From assembly GCF_030409845.1 (NCBI RefSeq), contig NZ_JAUFQQ010000005.1, forward strand, positions 2,274,296 to 2,338,295: a stretch of DNA of 64,000 nt, in the 5' to 3' direction. Below are positions 1 through 7,936 of this stretch, piece by piece (position 1 is the stretch's first letter; each line of letters begins with the position of its first letter). The notes under the pieces are model-generated. The model was given only the letters and a program-made list of their open reading frames with translations, did not search any database and was not told the origin of the DNA. Both the position numbers and the translations under genes were made by a program. This DNA is from Flavobacterium branchiarum (GTDB taxonomy: Bacteria; Bacteroidota; Bacteroidia; Flavobacteriales; Flavobacteriaceae).

Positions 1-2
1 CC

Positions 3-263
3 AACGGATTTACTAAAATCATTCCAACAAGCATTACAATTATTGCGTATATCGCCTGTTTTTTCTTTTTATCACAAGCATTAAAACATATTCCCTTAGG
101 AATTGCTTATGCTATTTGGGGTGGTTTAGGGATAGTATTAACTGCAATTATCTCTGTTGTGGTATTTAAGCAATCTTTAGACTTACCTGCTATTATTGGA
201 ATTATATTGATAGTATCAGGCGTATTTGTAATGAACTTCTTTTCAAAAACAGCAACCCATTAA
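3..263 (+). CDS. SMR-family small multidrug efflux protein, C-terminal part
   Basis: The frame is open from the left edge of the window to a TAA at 261-263, so only the last 86 residues are seen. The translation contains an IPLGIAYAIWGGLGIVL stretch and ends with SLDLPAIIGIILIVSGV. Both align by eye with helices 3 and 4 of EmrE/QacE proton-coupled drug exporters, which work as inner-membrane dimers of four-helix subunits. The catalytic Glu of helix 1 lies outside the window. SMR genes are common cargo of mobile elements, which fits the conjugation genes that follow. The substrate cannot be inferred. Confidence 0.85.
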   Translation, partial: NGFTKIIPTSITIIAYIACFFFLSQALKHIPLGIAYAIWGGLGIVLTAIISVVVFKQSLDLPAIIGIILIVSGVFVMNFFSKTATH

Positions 264-320
264 AAAATGTGGGTTATTTGAAATTAATAAAACAGGGTTA
301 ACAGATATCTAAAAAAATAA

Positions 321-350
321 AACAGCCCACTGCTTAAGCAGTGGGCTGTT
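321..350. terminator. Bidirectional rho-independent terminator
   Basis: A perfect 30-bp palindrome (15-bp arms, AACAGCCCACTGCTT and its complement) has A-rich sequence on its left and T-rich sequence on its right. It can therefore stop transcripts from both directions: the SMR gene on the plus strand and the HTH genes on the minus strand. Confidence 0.85.
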
Positions 351-390
351 TCTTTAATTGACCGATACAGTTACAGTTTCACACAATCAG

Positions 391-672
391 CTAACGCTGA
401 TAGTTATCTTCCAACACCTTAATAATATCGCTTTCACGAAACAAAATTTTCCGTTCGAGCTTGATAAAAGGTATCAGTCCGTCATCTCTGTACTGTTGCA
501 ACGTCCGTTTGCTGATATGCAACATCTCGCAAACCTGTTCGCCCGAAAGGTAGATTTCCCCTTTTAAGAGTGGGTGGAAATATTCCCTGATATACAGCAG
601 TTCGTTTTTGATGCCTACCACAGCTTCGAGCAAGGCAAGCATATCTTCGTTTGAATTTCCAATCTGTTTCAT
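391..672 (-). CDS. Small HTH DNA-binding protein (excisionase/MerR-like)
   Basis: This 93-residue protein has an N-terminal helix (about 8-35) and a winged-HTH segment with the pattern SGEQVCEMLHISKRTLQQYR, then a basic wing and a C-terminal helix. Such HTH_17 proteins are typical of Bacteroidota conjugative transposons, where they act in excision or transfer regulation. Its ATG overlaps the stop of the upstream HTH gene by 4 bp, so the two are translationally coupled. The specific operator is unknown. Confidence 0.8.
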   Translation of the reverse strand: MKQIGNSNEDMLALLEAVVGIKNELLYIREYFHPLLKGEIYLSGEQVCEMLHISKRTLQQYRDDGLIPFIKLERKILFRESDIIKVLEDNYQR

Positions 673-1013
673 TTCTTTTGCTTTTTTAATGGCCGCTCTC
701 CCTGCATAAGTAACTCCACTTCGGATAATCTGAAATACGTTTTCCGATTAATTTGCGTTGCTCCAAGAATGCCTTTTGCCCTATACGTCTGCAACGTTCT
801 TTTGCTGATGTTGAGCAATTGGCAGGCTTCCTGTTGGTCGAGCCATTTCGTTGCCTGTTGCAGTGCTTTGTAGGGTGTAGTCATTTCCGCTATCAAATTG
901 GAAACTTCCTTAACTTCCCTATGCAATGCTTTCAATATCTGAATGTCTAAAACTGTTATTTCCATATCTGCATCATTTAAACCTCTAAAATAAAAGCTAT
1001 TCACATAGGTCAT
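669..1013 (-). CDS. Small HTH DNA-binding protein, paralogue of the downstream HTH gene
   Basis: This 114-residue protein carries the same HTH signature as its neighbour (LNISKRTLQTYRAKGIL near residues 67-83) preceded by a long helix. The two look like tandem paralogues. A second ATG at 963-965, giving a start at MEITVL, may be the true start because the first 16 residues look unlike the family. It probably regulates the mobile element; no enzymatic motif is seen. Confidence 0.75.
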   Translation of the reverse strand: MTYVNSFYFRGLNDADMEITVLDIQILKALHREVKEVSNLIAEMTTPYKALQQATKWLDQQEACQLLNISKRTLQTYRAKGILGATQINRKTYFRLSEVELLMQGERPLKKQKK

Positions 1014-1065
1014 TTTAATGTTGCATCCGATGGCGGTATTTGGCGTACAGTTGCCAAATACTAGG

Positions 1066-1446
1066 CTATAATCCTAACTTTGGTTTCTTACTTTTAGGAC
1101 GAGACTGTTGCGTTATGATTGTATTGTCCATTTTTAAAGCAGGCTTTTTATTGGTCTGTATAGCCTGATTTTTTTCTTCATTTTTGAAGTCCGAACGGAT
1201 AAGCGTTTTTGTCGCACCTATTATGCTTTCAGGTTCGGAAGTCTGCTTTGGCGGTTCATAACTCTTGCCCCCGAACAGCCTGCCCAGACCTAAACCCTTT
1301 GTGTCTTTGAATTGGCGTTTAAAGTTGGCGATGAAATTGGAAATCGGGTCGCTGTTCTTATCAACCTGTATCAAAGGACTATGTTCTTTTTTTCTGATTT
1401 GTTCTTTCTTTTTCTGCTCTTTGTCAGGTATTACTTTTTGTGCCAT
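1066..1446 (-). CDS. Conjugative-element-associated hypothetical protein
   Basis: This basic, low-complexity 126-residue protein starts MAQKVIPDKEQ. The reading frame is open to 1560, but the upstream 38 codons have noncoding-like composition, so I prefer the ATG at 1444-1446. It has a Lys/Glu-rich N-terminus, a central DPISNFIANFKRQF segment and a Lys/Pro-rich tail. I do not recognise a defined domain. Its position between HTH proteins and a DUF3408 gene on the same strand suggests a tra-region protein of a CTn-like element. Confidence 0.55.
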   Translation of the reverse strand: MAQKVIPDKEQKKKEQIRKKEHSPLIQVDKNSDPISNFIANFKRQFKDTKGLGLGRLFGGKSYEPPKQTSEPESIIGATKTLIRSDFKNEEKNQAIQTNKKPALKMDNTIITQQSRPKSKKPKLGL

Positions 1447-1954
1447 AGGTTCAAAATTTTCCCCCAATATAGAACACAATGGAATGTATTGTTTTCTTTT
1501 GGCATTATATGGCAGTATTTGCCTTATATTGGCACAATATGAATAGAAAGTAATCCTCAAAACACTTTAAATTTTCCTTGCAAAGCCCTCACGGATTTAA
1601 AGAGTTTTCTACGGATAAAGGAAAGCATACCAAAAACATCCTATCCTTACCCCTTACGTGTTTTTTGTACCCTTTCTTTGATTGGAATTGATTAAAAAAA
1701 GAATAAAAAAGGGAGCAAAGATAAGGCGGACAGCCACCGCACCACCCAACCAAAAGACTACGGCATAATGGCAGGGCAAATATGGTGGCTTCGCCGAGTT
1801 TGTTGTGTGCCCTGCCACCCTTCGGGACTTATTCCGTTTCCTTTTGGTTTTTCCGCCTGTCCCCCTTGTTAAAATGGCTTTCTTTTTTTTCTGTTTTTTT
1901 CTTTTGGAAAATAATTTTAAGAGGTAGAAACGTACCTCCCACCACGTATAGTTA
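1447..1954. other. Intergenic region without a convincing gene
   Basis: About 500 bp separate the two minus-strand conjugation-type genes. Short frames on either strand have noncoding-like composition (runs of Phe/Ser/Lys). The DNA is locally G-rich around 1730-1860, unlike its AT-rich flanks. A decayed tra gene is possible, but I cannot name one. Confidence 0.4.
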
Positions 1955-2476
1955 TCAAAACAACGGTTTGTGTTTCTCGTTATAGATTTCGCTAATCAAT
2001 TCCCCGAACTCCTGAAAGTGGTATTCGATAATGTTGTCCAGATACGCATAAATCGTCAGTTTGTCGATGCCCATAATGTTTGTAAGTCTGTTAAATGTCT
2101 CGTGGTGTTCCTGCCGTACATATACTGATTTCCCCCTGCTTGCCGTTGTCGTAGGAATTTTGAAGAACCGTCCGCAGTAGTCCTCTTTGGTCAGCTTCTT
2201 TGGCTTGTAAGTCATCCTTCTTGCATTACTCTCAGGTGTTTTTGTGTTTTCCGTTTCAGTTTCCGAAGGTTCTTCGCCTGCCATTACACGCATAATAGCT
2301 TCCTCATCTACTTTGGGTTTGACAAAATCTTCCCGATGTGTTACTGCCTGTTGTTCCGTGAAAGATTGTTTATTTTCATCAGTTATGAAATTTTCAATAG
2401 AGAAATCCTCTTTTTCGGGTTGCTGATTTTTGTTTTCTTCGTGTATCATATCTCTCATTTTTAATATTATATCCAA
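1955..2476 (-). CDS. DUF3408 conjugal transfer protein (TraB/TraC type)
   Basis: This 173-residue protein has an acidic, disordered N-terminal half. Its conserved C-terminal half contains ASRGKSVYVRQEHHETF and DKLTIYAYLDNIIEYHFQEF, the hallmark of DUF3408 proteins encoded near the partition/tra genes of Bacteroidota conjugative transposons. The C-terminus probably forms a ribbon-helix-helix-like DNA-binding fold. A start at MRDMIH (codon 7) is equally plausible. In complete elements a ParA gene usually sits next to it; none is present here, so the element appears reduced. Confidence 0.8.
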   Translation of the reverse strand: MDIILKMRDMIHEENKNQQPEKEDFSIENFITDENKQSFTEQQAVTHREDFVKPKVDEEAIMRVMAGEEPSETETENTKTPESNARRMTYKPKKLTKEDYCGRFFKIPTTTASRGKSVYVRQEHHETFNRLTNIMGIDKLTIYAYLDNIIEYHFQEFGELISEIYNEKHKPLF

Positions 2477-2988
2477 TTAGCTGTTTGGTTAACTAAGCAA
2501 TCAGCTGTATATACTGTTGTATTTATGTAACTACCTAAGCACCTGCATACCCTTAATTGGTTAATTCATTAACTCAAAAATCTGTAATTCGTTTGCATTC
2601 AATCACGCAGATTTGCTGTCGGGATTTATGCTGATTGGCTACATAGTTAAGGTTATAACCAATCAGCCAGCTAACCATGTACAAAGGAAGCGAAAGCAAT
2701 TCCAGTCTATGTTGATGTGGCACTCAAAGGTAGCATTTGGCGTTCATTGTCGTGATTGTAAATAGCTGTTATTCAAATAGTCTTACCGAAATTTGTAATG
2801 GAAGCTATGGGTTTTCCCTGCTAACTACAATCCGTTTGCAAAACGGATTTTTCTGAACTCCTGTTCAGAGCAAGTTATCTTTTGAGGTACTCGAAATGAA
2901 TTTCTGCACCTCAAAAGCACTTGCCCTTGCAGGGGGCTGGAAACGGCTCCGAAGTCGCCCGTTTGTTAAAAATTAAAATGGATTTATT
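2477..2988. other. Divergent intergenic region upstream of mobilization genes
   Basis: This 512-bp noncoding stretch separates the minus-strand DUF3408 gene from the plus-strand mob genes. It contains several inverted repeats, among them GCTGATTGG at 2630-2638 with its complement at 2659-2667, and the hairpin cluster described separately at 2829-2917. It should hold promoters for both directions and the transfer origin. Confidence 0.6.
2829..2917. other. Candidate origin of transfer (oriT): three consecutive hairpins
   Basis: Three perfect inverted repeats stand in a row about 70-160 bp before the relaxosome gene. They are AATCCGTTT/AAACGGATT (2829-2837, 2841-2849), TCTGAAC/GTTCAGA (2852-2858, 2863-2869) and CTTTTGAGGT/ACCTCAAAAG (2879-2888, 2908-2917). 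A GC-rich stretch around 2920-2945 follows. oriT sites of Bacteroidota mobilizable elements typically lie just upstream of mobA/mobB and contain hairpins next to the nick site. The exact nick is not identified. Confidence 0.5.
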
Positions 2989-3423
2989 ATGGAAGAGAAA
3001 GACAGAAAACAGATTAGGAAAACAGGAAGAAAACCAAAGAACGACCCTGCGGTCAATCGGTATTCAATTAACCTGAATGCAGAAGACAATTCCAAGTTCC
3101 TTGCTCTCTTTGACCAATCGGGAATGAAAGTGATTGCTCATTTTATTACAGCTTGCATCTTTCAAAAGACGATAAAGACCGTTAAAATTGATATGGATGC
3201 AATAGAATATCACGAAAAGTTGACCCGATTTTTTAGTCAGTTCCGAGCAATCGGAACAAATTATAATCAGATAGTGAAGATATTGTACCGCAATTTTTCG
3301 GAGAAAAAAGCAGGAACATACCTGTTTAAATTGGAAAAGGAAACCATAGAATTGGTAAAGGTCACTAAGGAAGTCATCCGTTTGACACAGGAATTTGAAG
3401 AGAAGTATCTGAAAAAAGAGTAA
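2989..3423 (+). CDS. Relaxosome accessory protein (MobA of CTn nomenclature, MobC-like)
   Basis: This 144-residue basic protein has an N-terminal ribbon-helix-helix-type segment (RKPKNDPAVNRYSINLNAED) followed by helical sequence ending in coiled-coil-like heptads. It matches the small DNA-binding protein that precedes the relaxase in Bacteroidota conjugative elements and helps the relaxase find oriT. Its stop lies 4 bp before the relaxase ATG, so the two form an operon. It starts about 70 bp after the candidate oriT hairpins. Confidence 0.85.
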   Translation: MEEKDRKQIRKTGRKPKNDPAVNRYSINLNAEDNSKFLALFDQSGMKVIAHFITACIFQKTIKTVKIDMDAIEYHEKLTRFFSQFRAIGTNYNQIVKILYRNFSEKKAGTYLFKLEKETIELVKVTKEVIRLTQEFEEKYLKKE

Positions 3424-3427
3424 AGTT

Positions 3428-4696
3428 ATGATTGCAAAAATTGGAAAAGGAAGCAATATGTACGGAGCGATTTTGTACAATCAGCAAAAAGTGGACAAGG
3501 AAAACGGAGCGGTTCTGCTCTTGAACAAGATACCCGACACCGTGGACGGCAGGTATTCTGTAGCATATTTCAATAAATGCTTTGAACCTTACCTTTCGGT
3601 AAACATCAAAACGGAAAAGACGGTACGGCATATATCGCTGAATCCAGATCCTTCAGATAAAGTCAGCGATGAGCAGTTTACCGAAATGGCTCAGGAGTAT
3701 ATGGAACGTATGGGGTATGGCAATCAACCTTACATCGTTTTTAAGCATACGGATATTGACCGAACGCATATACACATCGTTTCGACTTGTGTGGGCATTG
3801 AAGGAAAGAAAATCCCCGATGATTACGACCATCCACGCTCAATGGCTATTTGTCGGGATTTGGAAATGAAATACAACCTGCAAAAAGCCACGGAACAAGA
3901 GCAGAAACAAGTAAATAAAGTTTTCAAGCCTGTAAATCATAAAAATGGAGACATCAAAAGTCAGATTGCTTCGGTAGTACGGCATCTACCAAAGTATTAT
4001 AACTTTTCTACTATGGGTAGTTACAATGCTTTACTATCACTTTTCAACATCACAGCGGAAGAAGTCAAAGGCGAGCGCAACGGTCAGACCGTAAACGGTT
4101 TGGTTTATGTGGCATTGGACGAGAAGGGAAACAAGGTAAGCAATCCGTTCAAAGCATCACTTTTCGGGAAAGATGCAGGCGTTGCACATCTGCAAAAACA
4201 CTTTGAGCAGTCCAAAGAGAAAATGAAAGCCAACCCTGCAAGGTCTGTTCTAAAAAATACGGTGGAGCTTGCCATACATACCACAAGCAACGAAACAGAT
4301 TTTAAAAAGCAGTTGACCGAGCAGGGTATTAATACAGTTGTAAGACGTAATAGTGAAGGACGAATTTACGGTATGACCTTTATTGACCACGGAAGCCGTA
4401 GCGTTTGGAATGCTTCGGCTTTAGACAGAAACCTATCGGCAAATATATTTAACGATTGGTGGAACAATGGAAATAAACCCAAATTTAAGATACAAGATAA
4501 CCCTGTTTCTAAGACAAATGAAATAGACAACCTACCGACAAAAGACCTTTTTGAGTTTCTCTCACAGGAACATTCGCCTAATACCGATTTGGGATTGTTT
4601 AGCCTGTTATCCGATGCACAAGGCGAGGATTACGAAGAAGAACAGTTTGCTAATCAAATGAAAAAGAAGCAATATTCTCGGAAAAGAAGACATTAG
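3428..4696 (+). CDS. Relaxase/mobilization nuclease (MobB type)
   Basis: This 422-residue protein starts with the conserved MIAKIGKGSNMYGAILYN motif. The HTDIDRTHIHIVS segment (about residues 110-122) carries the histidines that bind the catalytic metal in MOB relaxases. The enzyme nicks oriT and attaches covalently to the 5' end for transfer. Its length is normal for CTn MobB proteins. In complete elements a TraG/MobC coupling-protein gene follows; here it is replaced by a restriction operon, so the element would need a helper for transfer. Confidence 0.92.
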   Translation: MIAKIGKGSNMYGAILYNQQKVDKENGAVLLLNKIPDTVDGRYSVAYFNKCFEPYLSVNIKTEKTVRHISLNPDPSDKVSDEQFTEMAQEYMERMGYGNQPYIVFKHTDIDRTHIHIVSTCVGIEGKKIPDDYDHPRSMAICRDLEMKYNLQKATEQEQKQVNKVFKPVNHKNGDIKSQIASVVRHLPKYYNFSTMGSYNALLSLFNITAEEVKGERNGQTVNGLVYVALDEKGNKVSNPFKASLFGKDAGVAHLQKHFEQSKEKMKANPARSVLKNTVELAIHTTSNETDFKKQLTEQGINTVVRRNSEGRIYGMTFIDHGSRSVWNASALDRNLSANIFNDWWNNGNKPKFKIQDNPVSKTNEIDNLPTKDLFEFLSQEHSPNTDLGLFSLLSDAQGEDYEEEQFANQMKKKQYSRKRRH

Positions 4697-4851
4697 AATT
4701 ATCTAGAATTTTATTAACTATTCAATCACTAAAGCGTATGATATTTTAAATATCAGTATAAATCTGAAATGCTTAATATGAATTAGAGCCATTAAGGTTA
4801 AGTACAAGATATTTTTAATTTATTAATCATAAGATATTCGTAACAATCTCT

Positions 4852-4859
4852 TATATTTG
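4852..4859 (+). promoter_or_regulatory. Bacteroidota-type -7 element before the restriction operon
   Basis: TATATTTG matches the TAnnTTTG -7 consensus of Bacteroidota sigma factors and lies 42 bp before the XRE regulator ATG. No clear TTTG -33 partner is seen at ideal spacing. Confidence 0.4.
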
Positions 4860-4901
4860 ACAAAATAAGTCAAGTTATAAATTAAAATTGTCTTTTGACA
4901 A

Positions 4902-5219
4902 ATGAAAAAAAACACAACGACAGGTGAAATACTCCGAGAAGCAAGGGAGTGTAAAGGATTACTTTTACGACACGTATGTGCAGAATTGGACGTGGATACC
5001 GCCATACTTAGCAAAATAGAACGAAACGAACGAAAAGCGACAAAAGAACAAATCATAAAACTTGCCGAAATTCTCGATTTAAATAGAGATGACCTTTTAA
5101 TTCAGTATTTGAGTGACAAAATTCTAAATGAAATTAAGAATGAGGATTTGGGAACAAAAGCTTTAAAAGTAGCGGAACAAAAAATTAAATACAACAATAA
5201 AACCAATAACAACGATTAA
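4902..5219 (+). CDS. XRE-family HTH transcriptional regulator of the restriction operon
   Basis: This 105-residue protein has a Cro/CI-type HTH (about residues 8-62: TGEILREARECKGLL, then DTAILSKIERNERKATKEQII) and a charged C-terminal tail. It is the first gene of the operon, and its TAA stop shares a base with the ATG of res (TAATG). That is the position of a control protein timing restriction against methylation. Whether it activates or represses cannot be read from sequence. Confidence 0.85.
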   Translation: MKKNTTTGEILREARECKGLLLRHVCAELDVDTAILSKIERNERKATKEQIIKLAEILDLNRDDLLIQYLSDKILNEIKNEDLGTKALKVAEQKIKYNNKTNNND

Positions 5220-7936
5220 TGCAAATAAAATTAGAAGAACTCAAGTATCAGGAAGTTGCCATTCAATCGATTGTTAAAGTATTTGATGGCAATATCAAAA
5301 ACACATTTGACAATGCTTGTTTTGATGGTATTCGCTCTAATAATTGTACCCTACTTGATGAACAGATTTTAGAGAATAAGAAGGAAGTTTTAATAGAAAA
5401 TGGAATCGAAGAAAATACAGCAAAGATTTCGGAGGACAGAGAGCTAACAATTGAAATGGAAACAGGGACAGGTAAAACACTAGTCTATGTTAAAACCATT
5501 TGCGAGCTATATAAACATTATGCTTTTACAAAATTTATCATTCTAGTACCATCAGTTGCCATCCGTCAGGGTGTTTTAAAGACATTAAAAACATTTGATA
5601 AGCAATTGGAAGATATTTACGGCTTTATTCCAAAATCATTTGAGTACAATAGTAAAAAACTGAGTAAAGTAACAAATTTTATTGAGGAGCAACATCCTCA
5701 AATTATGATTATGACATTGGCCTCGTTTAACTCCGAAGACAAAATCCTGAATCAGGCAAAACGTGAAGATTTATTTGCTAATGTCCCGTTTATCGAAGCG
5801 ATCGGAAGAACAAACCCGATAATTGTGATGGACGAACCACAGGAAGGAATGGATACGGTTAATTCTGTTAAACAAATTGCTAAACTCAATCCGCTTTTCA
5901 AATTAAGATATTCTGCTACGCATAAAATTGTTAAAAACCTTATTTACCGTCTTACTCCTTACGATAGTTACAAACAAGGTTTGGTAAAAAAGATTGAGGT
6001 ATTGACTGTCACTGAAAAGAACGATGAAGCTACATTGAAATTAGAATTGACTGAAATTCAAAACGGTAAAAATCCAATCAGGGCAAAAATTAAAGCGTGG
6101 CATCAATCTGCTAATGGTAAGATAGAATTCAAGGAAACCAAGTGGTTGAAAGATGGTGATAACCTAGGAGCTATAACCAACAATCCAAGTTATCTCAAAT
6201 ATCGCATTGAACGAATCAATAAGAGTTTAAGAACACAAAAATGGTCAGTAACTTTTACCAATGGAACACAAATTTTTGAGAAGCAAACTTCAGGAAATAT
6301 AGAGAGTATTTGGGCTTTACAATTGGAATGGCTGATTATCCGTCATTTTACCAAAAAGCAAAAATTACAGGTGCAGGATATTAAATGCCTTTCATTAATC
6401 TTTATAGATAAGGTAGCTAACTACGTAAGTGATGAACCTATTATTAAAAATTTGTTCATAGAAAAGTATAAAACATTATATCCCGAATTTCACGATGGAA
6501 AAATTCCATCAAATGAACATATTGAAGGAATTCAGGGATTTTACTTTGCTAAAACAGGGAAAGGAGAATTTACCGACAATGAAACTTCAATGCGTAAAAA
6601 TTCAGATGTTTTTGACGCTATTTTAAAAGACAAAGAAGAGCTATTGTCTTATGGAGATTCCGTAGCGAATAAAATTGAGTTTATTTTTTCCCATTCCGCC
6701 TTGGGTGTGGGTTGGGATAATCCTAATATATTCAACATCGCAACGCTAAATAATTCATATTCCGAAATCAAAAAGCGTCAGGAAATTGGTCGTGGTTTGC
6801 GTATTGCGGTTAATCAAAACGGACAGCGTGTTTATGATGCCTTGGATGTAGCAGAAGAAAAACGTGTTAATCAATTAACTGTCATTCCGAACGAAACATA
6901 CGAAACCTTTGTGACCCAATATCAAGAAGAAATTAAAGAAGTTTATGGCACAGCACAAGCAGGAGCAGGAATGAGCCATACGCATAAAGGCAAACCACAA
7001 AATGAGGTTCGCTTTAAACGTAATCAAAATGAAACTATTAATCAGGCTTTCAAGCGTTTTTGGAAAGCTTTGGCTAGGAAAACAAACTTTTCGGTTGCTT
7101 TTAACGAACAGGCTTTGATTGCACGGAGTATAGAAGCATTAAACGCCATTTCAATAGCCGATTATCAGGCAGAAGTATCAAGCAGAACTATCGGGAATAT
7201 TAGCGAAAGTGGTATTCAGGATGAATTTGCAGGAAAAGAAACCTATAAACTAAAAGCTTTCTATACGCCTTTGGATTTAGTGGAAGAGCTAAGTGAAAAC
7301 ACTGGTCTATCCTATAATTCTCTTTTTGAAATTGTCAAACAATTAACCAATCACGAAGACTTTGCTAAGAATCCACCACAATACATTCATCAATCAGCAA
7401 ACTTAATAAAGAATATCGAATTGGAAGAGATGCTACGTGGTTTGGATTATCATCTTACTAATGAAACATTTCCTTTTGAATTTGATGATTTTGTCAAGAA
7501 TATTAATGATTCTGGTTACGTGGACACACCTCAAAAAGGAGTTTTCGACAAAATGTTAATTGATAGTGATGTAGAAAGAAAGTTTGCTGTAGGTGCAGAC
7601 CGTGATGACGAACTGATTTGTTTCTTAAAACTCCCTAGCTATTATAAAATTCCGACACCAATTGGAGAATATGAACCGGATTTTGGTATTGTGATGAAAC
7701 GAAAACAATTGAAAGATGGCAAGGAAAGTGAGTTTTATTTTGTCATTGAAACTAAAGGAACAAATGACATCAATGATAAAAAAGCATTGAAAGAAAGCGA
7801 AGTGTATAAAATTCTTTGTGCGGTTAAACATTTCAATGCATTGGGAGTGGACGTAAAATACAAAGCACCAGTAAAAGACTATATGTTTTTTAAAGACGAA
7901 TCTGTAAAAGATATTAACGCAATAACAGAAAAATAA
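5219..7936 (+). CDS. res: Type III restriction endonuclease subunit Res (helicase-nuclease)
   Basis: This 905-residue protein has a Walker A motif ETGTGKT at about residues 81-87, a DEAD-like motif II (VMDEPQE), helicase motif VI-like QEIGRGLRI, and a C-terminal PD-(D/E)xK nuclease (YEPDFGIV, then YFVIETKG). This is the standard layout of type III Res subunits, which translocate or slide after recognition by Mod and cut at a distance from the site. Length is typical. Its stop TAA overlaps the mod ATG (TAATG). Expected to need the Mod subunit for DNA recognition. Confidence 0.93.
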   Translation: MQIKLEELKYQEVAIQSIVKVFDGNIKNTFDNACFDGIRSNNCTLLDEQILENKKEVLIENGIEENTAKISEDRELTIEMETGTGKTLVYVKTICELYKHYAFTKFIILVPSVAIRQGVLKTLKTFDKQLEDIYGFIPKSFEYNSKKLSKVTNFIEEQHPQIMIMTLASFNSEDKILNQAKREDLFANVPFIEAIGRTNPIIVMDEPQEGMDTVNSVKQIAKLNPLFKLRYSATHKIVKNLIYRLTPYDSYKQGLVKKIEVLTVTEKNDEATLKLELTEIQNGKNPIRAKIKAWHQSANGKIEFKETKWLKDGDNLGAITNNPSYLKYRIERINKSLRTQKWSVTFTNGTQIFEKQTSGNIESIWALQLEWLIIRHFTKKQKLQVQDIKCLSLIFIDKVANYVSDEPIIKNLFIEKYKTLYPEFHDGKIPSNEHIEGIQGFYFAKTGKGEFTDNETSMRKNSDVFDAILKDKEELLSYGDSVANKIEFIFSHSALGVGWDNPNIFNIATLNNSYSEIKKRQEIGRGLRIAVNQNGQRVYDALDVAEEKRVNQLTVIPNETYETFVTQYQEEIKEVYGTAQAGAGMSHTHKGKPQNEVRFKRNQNETINQAFKRFWKALARKTNFSVAFNEQALIARSIEALNAISIADYQAEVSSRTIGNISESGIQDEFAGKETYKLKAFYTPLDLVEELSENTGLSYNSLFEIVKQLTNHEDFAKNPPQYIHQSANLIKNIELEEMLRGLDYHLTNETFPFEFDDFVKNINDSGYVDTPQKGVFDKMLIDSDVERKFAVGADRDDELICFLKLPSYYKIPTPIGEYEPDFGIVMKRKQLKDGKESEFYFVIETKGTNDINDKKALKESEVYKILCAVKHFNALGVDVKYKAPVKDYMFFKDESVKDINAITEK

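Noticed and set aside
1782..1985. 67-codon plus-strand frame opposite the conjugation genes
   Set aside because: Noncoding-like, Phe/Ser-rich translation that overlaps the end of the DUF3408 gene on the other strand.
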